A stretch of DNA of 58,198 nt. It comes from Chlorogloea sp. CCALA 695 (GTDB lineage Bacteria; Cyanobacteriota; Cyanobacteriia; Cyanobacteriales; Chroococcidiopsidaceae). The number at the start of each line of letters is the position of its first letter. The first letter of the stretch is position 1. Location: positions 1 to 58,198 of the forward strand of contig NZ_PVWN01000025.1 in assembly GCF_003003885.1 (NCBI RefSeq), read 5' to 3'. The notes under the pieces were generated by a model. That model did no database searches and was not told where the DNA came from. It was given only the letters and a program-made list of their open reading frames with translations. This document shows, piece after piece, positions 9,438 to 17,275 of this stretch. Both the position numbers and the translations under genes were made by a program.

Positions 9438-10112
9438 ATGCCTGATTTTTTAAGACTTGAGGATGCGGTTGAATTTGCTGAAAACCCAGAACCCCGTTGT
9501 CCGTGCGTATTGTTACTAGATACTTCTGGTTCAATGCAAGGAGAGGCAATTAACGCCTTAAATGAGGGATTGAAAACCTTTAAGGAAGAACTAAACCGCG
9601 ACAACTTAGCCAAAAAGCGAGTTGAAGTAGCAATTATTACCTTTAATAGCGATGTAAATATCGTCCAAGATTTTATTACCGCCGACCAATTTGACCCACC
9701 AACCCTCAAAGCCCAAGGCTTGACAGTCATGGGTTCGGCTATTCATAAAGGTCTAGATATGGTAGCTAGTCGCAAAGCCCAGTACAGCGCCAACGGGGTA
9801 GCTTATTATCGCCCTTGGGTATTTTTAATTACTGATGGCGAACCTCAAGGTGAACCCGATAGTCTCATAGAACAAGCCGCACAACGCATTAAAGAAGATG
9901 AAGATAATAAGCGTGTAGCTTTCTTTGCTGTCGGTGTAGAAGGAGCAAATATAACTCGCCTTTCGCAAATTGTTACCCGTAGTCCTTTAAAGTTAGTCGG
10001 TTTAAACTTTCAAGAGATGTTTATCTGGCTTTCTGCAAGTATGCAGCGCGTATCGCAATCAAGAATGGATGAGCAAATACCTCTACCTCCTCCTGGTTGG
10101 GGCATTATTTGA
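9438..10112 (+). CDS. vWA domain protein (TerY-like)
   Basis: A 224-residue, almost single-domain von Willebrand factor A protein. The metal-ion-dependent adhesion site is complete: D-x-S-x-S as LLLDTSGSMQG, a Thr in LTVMGSAIHKG, and the distal Asp in FLITDGEPQGEP. There is no signal peptide, so it is probably cytoplasmic. The protein resembles TerY-type vWA proteins, which often sit with a PP2C phosphatase and a kinase; neither is present here. It follows the SWIM gene on the same strand and ends in a Pro-rich tail, PLPPPGWGII. Role unknown. Confidence 0.85.
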   Translation: MPDFLRLEDAVEFAENPEPRCPCVLLLDTSGSMQGEAINALNEGLKTFKEELNRDNLAKKRVEVAIITFNSDVNIVQDFITADQFDPPTLKAQGLTVMGSAIHKGLDMVASRKAQYSANGVAYYRPWVFLITDGEPQGEPDSLIEQAAQRIKEDEDNKRVAFFAVGVEGANITRLSQIVTRSPLKLVGLNFQEMFIWLSASMQRVSQSRMDEQIPLPPPGWGII

Positions 10113-10172
10113 GTTTTGGGATGGGAGGATATCTAACTTCTTTCCCCGCCAATCCAAACAGGGAAACAATTT

Positions 10173-11567
10173 TTATGGCGCTTCCTTTCTGTCTTCCTGC
10201 TCCACTAAAGGTAAGATAGGTTTTAGAGTTTTTCGTAGCTCGAAAAACTCTGCTTTATCAAAGGGCATGACAGAAATAGGATAACTATTAGCAGTCATAT
10301 TTAAACTTTGCTCTATTGATGTATCATCTAAACTTTCAGCTACTTGTACTTGCTGTTTTAAACTATGCTCTAGTGATGTGCCATCTAAACTTTCAGCTAC
10401 TTGTACTTGCTGTTCTAATTGTTGTGTGGAAGATACCAAACCACTCAAACCATCAACGATTTGGCGGACGTTTTGGCGAAACTTAGGATCTCCCGTTAGT
10501 TCGTCTAAATCGGAAGTAATTTTTTGGGCATTAGCAAAAGTTACCCGTGCCGAGTCTAAAGTTTGCTGCAATAACAATATATTACTAGGGTCGTTTAGCG
10601 CGTTAGAAGCATTGCGGAGGTTTACCGAAGCTTCCGCAGCGTTAGCCGATAGGGTTTCTAAGTTTTGGATTAGTTGCCCTTGGTTAAAGCGATTTAGAGT
10701 TGGGGATAATCCGCTAAAGGTTCCTTGCAACTGTTCGCTTGCCTGATTGAGATTATTTAGGGTAGTAACTAAAGTCGAGCGATTCGTGGTCACTAAATTA
10801 TCGACATTATTTACTAAGCGATTGACATTAGCAGTTGTAGTATTTAGCCTGTCGGCAGTAGTGCCAAATTGAGTGATAGTTTTACTGCTAGAAGCGCTAA
10901 TCTCATTGGCGGCTTGCTGTACTGAAGTTGCCGCCGTAGAGAATGTTCCTAATTGCTGGCGAGTAGACTTTGATAATCCTTCAAGTTCGCGGGTAAGTTG
11001 GGTTACTCCCGCCGCCGCAACGGCAGCATTATTTACGGCTGTATTAAGGTTTGTGTATAGTTTTTCATTGCCGTAGATACTGGCAAAATTGGTAGAAGAA
11101 CGAATCAGCGCATCTAGACTAACGCCAATTTTACCTTGGAGCTTAGAGCCGTTACAAATAATTAAATTACGATCGCAATTTTCATCTAGAGGTTTAGCAA
11201 CAACTAATTGCGGCGGTAACTGACCTTGGGGAGTAATATCAATACTAACCTCGCTAATTAAACCCGATTGATTAGCTTCAATTACAGCATTGCGGGGAAT
11301 AATAATATCGGCAGGACTAATTTCTATTTCAACTTCTACGCCGTTTGCGCCTGGTTTAATTGCCGCGACACTACCTATATTTACCCCACGATAGCGCACG
11401 ACTGCCCCGTTTTGGATGCCGCCGACATTGCTAAAAGAGACAATGGCTTTATAGGTGCGTTGATTTAGTTGTACTCCCCGCAGCCAAAGAATCGATCCGC
11501 CTAATATTGCTAATCCTAGGAGAATTAATAAACCAACAGAGCCTTCTCGAACTGTGCGCGATCGCAT
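10173..11567 (-). CDS. MCE (MlaD-type) lipid-transport protein
   Basis: Periplasmic substrate-binding component of an Mla-like lipid ABC transporter. An N-terminal membrane anchor (about residues 10-30, VGLLILLGLAILGGSILWL) is followed by an MCE domain (about 37-115; VSFSNVGGIQNGAVVRYRGV). A long helical, Asn/Thr/Gln-rich region (about 150-400), probably coiled coil, comes next. Near the C-terminus is a 19-residue tandem duplication (QQVQVAESLD twice). It lies 62 bases downstream of the ATPase gene at 11630-12451 and is probably co-transcribed with it. The MlaE-like permease is not in the window. Confidence 0.92.
   Translation of the reverse strand: MRSRTVREGSVGLLILLGLAILGGSILWLRGVQLNQRTYKAIVSFSNVGGIQNGAVVRYRGVNIGSVAAIKPGANGVEVEIEISPADIIIPRNAVIEANQSGLISEVSIDITPQGQLPPQLVVAKPLDENCDRNLIICNGSKLQGKIGVSLDALIRSSTNFASIYGNEKLYTNLNTAVNNAAVAAAGVTQLTRELEGLSKSTRQQLGTFSTAATSVQQAANEISASSSKTITQFGTTADRLNTTTANVNRLVNNVDNLVTTNRSTLVTTLNNLNQASEQLQGTFSGLSPTLNRFNQGQLIQNLETLSANAAEASVNLRNASNALNDPSNILLLQQTLDSARVTFANAQKITSDLDELTGDPKFRQNVRQIVDGLSGLVSSTQQLEQQVQVAESLDGTSLEHSLKQQVQVAESLDDTSIEQSLNMTANSYPISVMPFDKAEFFELRKTLKPILPLVEQEDRKEAP
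10300..10413 (-). repeat. 57-bp in-frame tandem duplication in the MCE gene
   Basis: Two adjacent 57-base units, 10300-10356 and 10357-10413, differ at only a few positions and encode two 19-residue copies starting QQVQVAESLD. The reading frame is kept, so this is a recent expansion in the non-conserved C-terminal tail. Confidence 0.85.
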
Positions 11568-11629
11568 TAAACTATTCTCCTACCTATTAGCATTTTGCTT
11601 GCTTTGTCCGACCGGGGTAAAAGGCTGCT

Positions 11630-12451
11630 TCACCCAATAATATGAATGGGCCCTTCTACACTACCGCTCATAAATTGCTTAATCAACGGATGATCGGTAG
11701 TTTGAGTATCGTTTTGGGTTCCCTCCCATTGCACTTTACCCTGATATAAAAAGATGATGCGATCGGCAGTGCGGCGAATTGTACTATCTTGGTGAGTAAC
11801 GATCGCATAGGTGCTACAAACTCCGTGGACGCACTGCAACTGACGGATCAAGTCTTCAATTACTGTAGAGGCAATCGGATCTAGTCCGGCGGTAGGTTCA
11901 TCGTACAGTAACACCTCTGAGGCATCTTTGGGATTATTAGGGTTTGACATAATCGCCCGTGCAAAACTGACACGTTTACGCATTCCTCCCGATAACTCGG
12001 CTGGGTAACGGCTACCAGCGTCTCCTAAGCCTACCATTTCTAGTTTTTGCTTGACCAGTTCTTTGATGTGCGACTTTTTGAGGCGGGAATGCTGAAACAA
12101 CGAAAATCCCACGTTTTCCTCTACCGTCAGCGAGTCAAATAGGGCGGCTTGTTGAAATACCATGCCAATACCAATGGGATCGTTACCATCTTCTATTAAT
12201 CCCGATCTTAAGTTTCCTTCTACATAGATTTCTCCCGCATCTGGCGCTAGTAACCCTGCTATAATCCGTAAAATCGTTGATTTACCCGTACCCGAAGGGC
12301 CGATAATTGCTAAGGCTTCTCCTCGGTAAAGTTTTAGATCGACATCATCTAAAATTACACTTTCTCCAAACTTTTTACTGATGCCTTTTAACTCAATGAT
12401 TGGATCAGTAGTTTTAGGTAAGGGAGGTTCACTTGTGTTAATGTTCTGCAT
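11630..12451 (-). CDS. ABC transporter ATPase, MlaF-like
   Basis: Cytoplasmic ATPase that drives the Mla-type lipid transporter. The Walker A motif is GPSGTGKST, the signature is LSGGMRKRVSFARAI and the Walker B motif is LLYDEPTAGLDP. The SGGM-R-KRV form is characteristic of the MlaF/Mkl group. It is 273 residues, the normal length, and starts at ATG 12451 just after GAGGTG. The MCE gene follows on the same strand, supporting a two-gene operon. In cyanobacteria related systems are thought to move lipids between envelope membranes. Confidence 0.92.
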   Translation of the reverse strand: MQNINTSEPPLPKTTDPIIELKGISKKFGESVILDDVDLKLYRGEALAIIGPSGTGKSTILRIIAGLLAPDAGEIYVEGNLRSGLIEDGNDPIGIGMVFQQAALFDSLTVEENVGFSLFQHSRLKKSHIKELVKQKLEMVGLGDAGSRYPAELSGGMRKRVSFARAIMSNPNNPKDASEVLLYDEPTAGLDPIASTVIEDLIRQLQCVHGVCSTYAIVTHQDSTIRRTADRIIFLYQGKVQWEGTQNDTQTTDHPLIKQFMSGSVEGPIHIIG

Positions 12452-12586
12452 TTCACCTCATTACTGAAATCTGACAATTTTGGTATAGGGGGAGAAACTG
12501 CTGTTTAATTTTTCTTAATCGTCAGCTAGTAGAAAGTTACATCAGCGCGATCGCATCAATTTGGATAGTAACTGCAAAACGTTAAA

Positions 12587-12658
12587 AGCGGGTAATCGGA
12601 CTCGAACCGACGACATTCAGCATGGGAAGCTGACGTTCTACCACTGAACTATACCCGC
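12587..12658 (-). tRNA. tRNA-Gly (anticodon CCC)
   Basis: A 72-nt cloverleaf on the minus strand. The acceptor stem is GCGGGTA/TACCCGC, the D stem GTTC/GAAC, the anticodon stem TCAGC/GCTGA with loop TTCCCAT (anticodon CCC), and the T arm contains GGTTCGAGTCC. CCA is not encoded. It lies between the mlaF-like and RND genes. Confidence 0.95.
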
Positions 12659-12694
12659 AAAACTGACTAATATTATACCACTATTTAGCGTCAG

Positions 12695-15600
12695 TTATTC
12701 TACAACTTGCTTTACTTTTGATTTTTTGCGCCAGCCATGCTTAAACTTTTTAAGTAGCCAGGATTGGAAACTATCTACATAAGTAAATAGGACTGGTACT
12801 ACTACCAAAGTTAGCAGTGTAGAAGTTGTAAAACCGCCCATAATCGCAATGCCCATCGGACTGCGAACTTCAGCCCCCGCCCCCAATCCCAAAGCTAGGG
12901 GGATAGTTCCGGCTACAGTGGCGAGGGAAGTCATCAAAATTGGTCGGAGGCGCGATAACCCAGCTTCTATTAGTGCTTGACGCTGGGTTTTACCTTCTTC
13001 TAAGTTCATGAGGGTGTAATCTACTAACAAAATTGAGTTTTTGGTCACAATTCCCATTAATAAAACAATCCCAATTAGGGCGTAAAGTCCAAGGGCTTTT
13101 TGGGCAATCAATAAACCTAATAGCGCCCCACCCAAAGATAAAGGTAGTGCCACCATAATTGTAAGCGGGTGCAGGAAGTTATTGTATAACAGTACCAAAA
13201 TGGCATATATACACATAATCGCCAAGGCTAAAGCGCCGCCAAAACGCCCAAAGATTTCTTGCATAATTTCCGCATCTCCCGCACTTTGGCGCACAACGTC
13301 AGGAGGCAAGCGATTTAAAGCTGGTAACTTGTCTACTGCTTTCACCCCATCGCCTAGAGCAATACCTTGTAAGTTCGCTTCTACAGAGATTTGACGGGAT
13401 CTATCGTAGCGATCAATTTGCGCTGGGCCACTACCATAACGGATCTCTGCTACGGCGGTTAAAGGAACTAAAGTATTGTTTCCACCAGGTACGCGCAGAT
13501 TTTTTAAAGTATTAATATCTTCCCTGGCAAATTCTGCAATTTGAACGCGGATGGGAATTTGGCGATCGCTTAGATTAAATTTAGCTAAGTTCGCTTCATT
13601 ATCGCCAATAGTAGCTAAGGATGCTGTTTGAGCAATTGATTGAACTGTAACCCCCAAATCAGCAGCTTTTTCAGGATTGGGAATAATCAAAATTTCGGGT
13701 TTAACTAAGCTTGCAGTAGAAGCAACTTCTACTAATCCTGGTACGGTTCGCATTTGCTTTTCTAAATCATTAGCTACTTGTGTTAAAGCTTGCGGATTTT
13801 CGCTTTTGAGGACAATAGTTAAATCTTTTGAACTCCCCGCCGATCCTTGGCTTTGAAAACTAATTCTCGCCCCAGGAATTTTTTGCAGTTGGGGACGCAT
13901 TTGTTGCTCGTATTCTACTTGAGATAATTCTCTTTCCGTTTTGGGTTTAAGGTTAACACTCAGCGTTGCCGAATCTATTTTTTGAGTAGTTAATATATTT
14001 TTAACGGCGGGATTAGCGCGGAGAATATCTGTAGCTTGGGCGGCTACTTTGCTTGTGTCTGCTAGAGTTGAGCCGGGAGGCAATTCAAGCGTAACTGTAG
14101 AGATACCTAAGTCACCGTTATCGACAAATCCTTGGGGAATGAGTGGAATTAGGGCTAAACTACCAATGAAAAAAGCGATCGCAATTAAGATAGTTGTCAA
14201 CCGATGACTTAAAGCCCAACCTAGTAACTGTCTATAAGGTTGAAATCGCCGCCTGCTATTACGGGTTTCATCTTTTTGAATTTGCTTAGTTGTTTTGGCT
14301 TTAAACCAAGTAGCCCCTAACATCGGGGTAATAGTCCGCGCTACTAAGGTTGAAAAAATCGTTGAAACTGCAACTGTTACGCCAAAAGGTTGAAAAAATT
14401 GCCCAGGAATACCGCCCATAAAAGCCACAGGCAAAAATACTGCAATAATCGTTGCAGCGCTGGCTAATACCGCTAACCCAACTTCCGCCGCCGAGTCAAA
14501 AGCCGCTTGACGGGGAGTTTTGCCCATAGCGATATGCCTTTCCATATTTTCGACTTCAACAACGGTATCGTCTACCAAGTTGCCCACCGCCAACGCCAAC
14601 GCCAGCAAAGTCATGTTGTTGAGGGTGTAGCCCAATGCTTGTTGGACAGCAAAAGTCGGCAGAATAGATAGAGGAAGTGCGATCGCTGTAATTAAAGTTG
14701 CCCGCCAATCGCGCAAAAATACTAAAATTGTCAGGACGGCTAGAGCAGAAGCTTGGATCAAGTCGTCAATGGTGCTTTCGTAAGATTCGCGGACAAAATC
14801 ACCGCGCGTAAAAATTAATTCTAGTTTTACATCCCCAGCGAGGGTTTTTTGCAGCTTTTCTACAGCTTTAATAACTCCTTCTTCTACCGATACTAAGGTT
14901 GTACCTGTGCTACGCAGTACCGAAAAAGCAACTACGGGCTGATTATTGAGATAAGCTGCTGTCCTTTGTTCGCCAAAACTGTCTTCAACTTCCCCTAAAC
15001 TAGCTAAAGGAACAAAGCTACCATTGGGTAGCACTATTTGATAGTTTTGCAATTCTTTAACTGTAGCGGCGCTACCGAGAGTGCGAATACTTTGTTCGCT
15101 ACCGCCTACTTCGGTTCTTCCACCGGGTAAATTGACGTTAAAGGCGCGGAGTTGATCGTTTACTCCCGTTGCTGTAATTCCCAATGCTTGCAAGCGATCA
15201 GGATCGATATTTATTCTAATTTCTCTATCTACACCACCATCGCGGCGGATTTCGGCAACGCCTTTAACTGATAAAAGGGCGCGGCTAATTGTTTCGTCTA
15301 CTAAATTGCTTAATTGCTCTACCGATTGTCGCTCAGACACTACGGCATAAGTCATAATTGGGCCGCCAGAAAATTCTAACCTTTGAATAATCGGCTCGTT
15401 AATGTCTTGGGGTAAATTTTGGCGAATTTGGGCTACAGCGTTGCGGACATCATTAGTAGCGCGATCGCTATCTGTCCCCAAATCAAAGTTAATAATTGTC
15501 GTGGAAACGCCATCGTTGACGGTAGAAATTGTATTATCAATGTTGCCTAAACCCGCTACCGCGTCTTCTATGGGCTTGGTTACTTGAAATTCTAATTCTG

Positions 15601-15775
15601 TGGGGCCCGCCCCTGGTTGGCTAACGGTGATGGAAACGGCAGGAACATCAATATTTGGATTGATATCAATTCCTAAACTTGTAAAGGAAAACCAACCAAT
15701 AATTGTGAGAAATAAAAATAAAACTATTGTCGGTACGGGGCGACGAATTGACCAAGCAGAAAGGTTAAAATCCAT
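12695..15775 (-). CDS. RND efflux transporter, inner-membrane pump (AcrB family)
   Basis: A proton-driven export pump of 1026 residues, the usual length for the HAE1/AcrB family. Visible segments are the N-terminal helix after SIRRPVPTIVLFLFL, the proton-relay Asp pair in VGNLVDDTVVEVENMER, and the second transmembrane half with GIVTKNSILLVDYTLMN and LRPILMTSLATVAGTIPLAL. Two large periplasmic porter loops separate the helices. It starts two bases after the stop of the adaptor gene, so the pair is translationally coupled. No TolC-like outer-membrane gene or regulator is adjacent. The substrate is unknown. Confidence 0.95.
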   Translation of the reverse strand: MDFNLSAWSIRRPVPTIVLFLFLTIIGWFSFTSLGIDINPNIDVPAVSITVSQPGAGPTELEFQVTKPIEDAVAGLGNIDNTISTVNDGVSTTIINFDLGTDSDRATNDVRNAVAQIRQNLPQDINEPIIQRLEFSGGPIMTYAVVSERQSVEQLSNLVDETISRALLSVKGVAEIRRDGGVDREIRINIDPDRLQALGITATGVNDQLRAFNVNLPGGRTEVGGSEQSIRTLGSAATVKELQNYQIVLPNGSFVPLASLGEVEDSFGEQRTAAYLNNQPVVAFSVLRSTGTTLVSVEEGVIKAVEKLQKTLAGDVKLELIFTRGDFVRESYESTIDDLIQASALAVLTILVFLRDWRATLITAIALPLSILPTFAVQQALGYTLNNMTLLALALAVGNLVDDTVVEVENMERHIAMGKTPRQAAFDSAAEVGLAVLASAATIIAVFLPVAFMGGIPGQFFQPFGVTVAVSTIFSTLVARTITPMLGATWFKAKTTKQIQKDETRNSRRRFQPYRQLLGWALSHRLTTILIAIAFFIGSLALIPLIPQGFVDNGDLGISTVTLELPPGSTLADTSKVAAQATDILRANPAVKNILTTQKIDSATLSVNLKPKTERELSQVEYEQQMRPQLQKIPGARISFQSQGSAGSSKDLTIVLKSENPQALTQVANDLEKQMRTVPGLVEVASTASLVKPEILIIPNPEKAADLGVTVQSIAQTASLATIGDNEANLAKFNLSDRQIPIRVQIAEFAREDINTLKNLRVPGGNNTLVPLTAVAEIRYGSGPAQIDRYDRSRQISVEANLQGIALGDGVKAVDKLPALNRLPPDVVRQSAGDAEIMQEIFGRFGGALALAIMCIYAILVLLYNNFLHPLTIMVALPLSLGGALLGLLIAQKALGLYALIGIVLLMGIVTKNSILLVDYTLMNLEEGKTQRQALIEAGLSRLRPILMTSLATVAGTIPLALGLGAGAEVRSPMGIAIMGGFTTSTLLTLVVVPVLFTYVDSFQSWLLKKFKHGWRKKSKVKQVVE

Positions 15776-15777
15776 CG

Positions 15778-17100
15778 TTATTTCCCTTGTACTACCTGGA
15801 CTTTGTCGCCATCTTTGAGATAGCCAGCCCCCGCAACTACAACGCGATCACCTATTTTTAATCCGTTAACTATTTCGACATTGTTTTTGCCAATTACTTC
15901 CCCTACAGTGATTTTTTGACTTCGTACTATATCCCCATCAGTTAGCACAAAGGCGATCCCACTGCCGTCACTTTGAGGTAAAACAGCTTTAGCGGGTATA
16001 GCTATTCCTGGGACATTGGCGATCGTAATTGCTCCACTTGCGAACATTCCCGGACGCAATACTGTTGCTGGCAAATCTATTCTGACTGTAGCTTCGCGGC
16101 TTTGGGGATCTACAAGGGGCGCTATTTCCCTAACATTACCTTGCAAGCGCAGACGCGAATCTGCGTCGCTTGTAACTACTACTGGAGAGTTAATTTTTAC
16201 TTGATTTAAGTTAGTTGCGGGTACCTTTGCCTGCAATTCTAAAGAGCCATTTTGAATAATTGAAAATATTTTTTGCGTACTATTAGCTACATCGCCAACT
16301 TGGGCTGTTTGTTCAGCAATTACCCCACTAGCGGGAGCGCGGACTATAGTTTGATCTAGTTGGGTTTGTTGTTGTTGGACACGGGCAATACTAATGCGAA
16401 CATCGGCTTCGGCGCTGGCAATATTTGCCTGGGCGACACTAATCGCTTCTCGTGCAGTTGTAGCGGTAGTTGAACGGGTTTCTAATTCTTGACGACTAAT
16501 TGCGCCAGCGTCAGCTAGTCCTTTATAACGTTGATAATTGCTGTTAGCTTCGGCTAAAGTAGCACGAGATTGAGCCAAAGAGGCTTGTCTTTGCCTAACT
16601 ACGGCTCGATTGGATTCTACTTCGGCTTTTGCTTGAGAGATTTGAGTTTGCAGTACAGAACTATCTAAAACTGCTAGAGTTTGTCCGCTTTTTACAGAAT
16701 CTCCTTCATCTACCAAAATCTGTTTAATTTGTAAACCTGTAGCTTGAGGCAAAACTGGGATTAAGTCGCGTGCGTTGACTGTACCTGTAACGCTAAGAGT
16801 ACGGGCGACGGGGGTAAGCTCCGCCGATGCAATAGTTACGCTCATTGACGGCGCTAAATTCACACTTTGGGGCGTAACTGCGGGTTTAGTCGTGGGACGA
16901 TTCATAATAGTCATCCCTAACCCTGTTAAACCAATCCCTAGCCCTGTACCTACTAATAACGGTACTAGCCAACCTCTAGAACTCTGAGGTGGTTGTGGGG
17001 TGGGAATAAGGTCTATTTCTACCTCTTGCTCAAATTCTTCTATTTGTTCCCTTTTTGGAATAGTTTTTTGACTTTCAGCGATATTTACAGTTTCAGTCAC
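15778..17100 (-). CDS. RND efflux periplasmic adaptor (membrane fusion protein)
   Basis: Links the RND pump to an outer-membrane channel. It starts at GTG 17100 and has 440 residues. A long acidic cytoplasmic N-terminus (about 1-45) precedes one membrane helix (WLVPLLVGTGLGIGLTGLGM). A lipoyl-like half (LVDEGDSVKSGQTLAVLDSS), a coiled-coil hairpin rich in Ala/Gln/Arg (about 150-240), a second lipoyl half (RAPASGVIAEQTAQVGD) and a beta-barrel domain follow. It is the first gene of the two-gene efflux operon. The upstream region (17101-17275) is shared with the divergent selD fusion. Confidence 0.93.
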   Translation of the reverse strand: MTETVNIAESQKTIPKREQIEEFEQEVEIDLIPTPQPPQSSRGWLVPLLVGTGLGIGLTGLGMTIMNRPTTKPAVTPQSVNLAPSMSVTIASAELTPVARTLSVTGTVNARDLIPVLPQATGLQIKQILVDEGDSVKSGQTLAVLDSSVLQTQISQAKAEVESNRAVVRQRQASLAQSRATLAEANSNYQRYKGLADAGAISRQELETRSTTATTAREAISVAQANIASAEADVRISIARVQQQQTQLDQTIVRAPASGVIAEQTAQVGDVANSTQKIFSIIQNGSLELQAKVPATNLNQVKINSPVVVTSDADSRLRLQGNVREIAPLVDPQSREATVRIDLPATVLRPGMFASGAITIANVPGIAIPAKAVLPQSDGSGIAFVLTDGDIVRSQKITVGEVIGKNNVEIVNGLKIGDRVVVAGAGYLKDGDKVQVVQGK

Positions 17101-17275
17101 GCGATCGCCTACCCGTTATTTTATAAAAAACTTCGCACTCTAATTAATATATCTCAATATTTTTGCTTATTTGGGAAATCTATGCGTGTCACTAAAGGAG
17201 GAAATTAGGCTCAATACTTCTGGCGGGAAAAACAGCAAGATAGAATAAGTCGCAAAAATCAACCTTTTAACTTTT

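Noticed and set aside
17193-17202. Strong AAAGGAGG Shine-Dalgarno-like site
   Set aside because: No start codon with an open frame follows within a useful distance; the selD fusion starts about 75 bases later.
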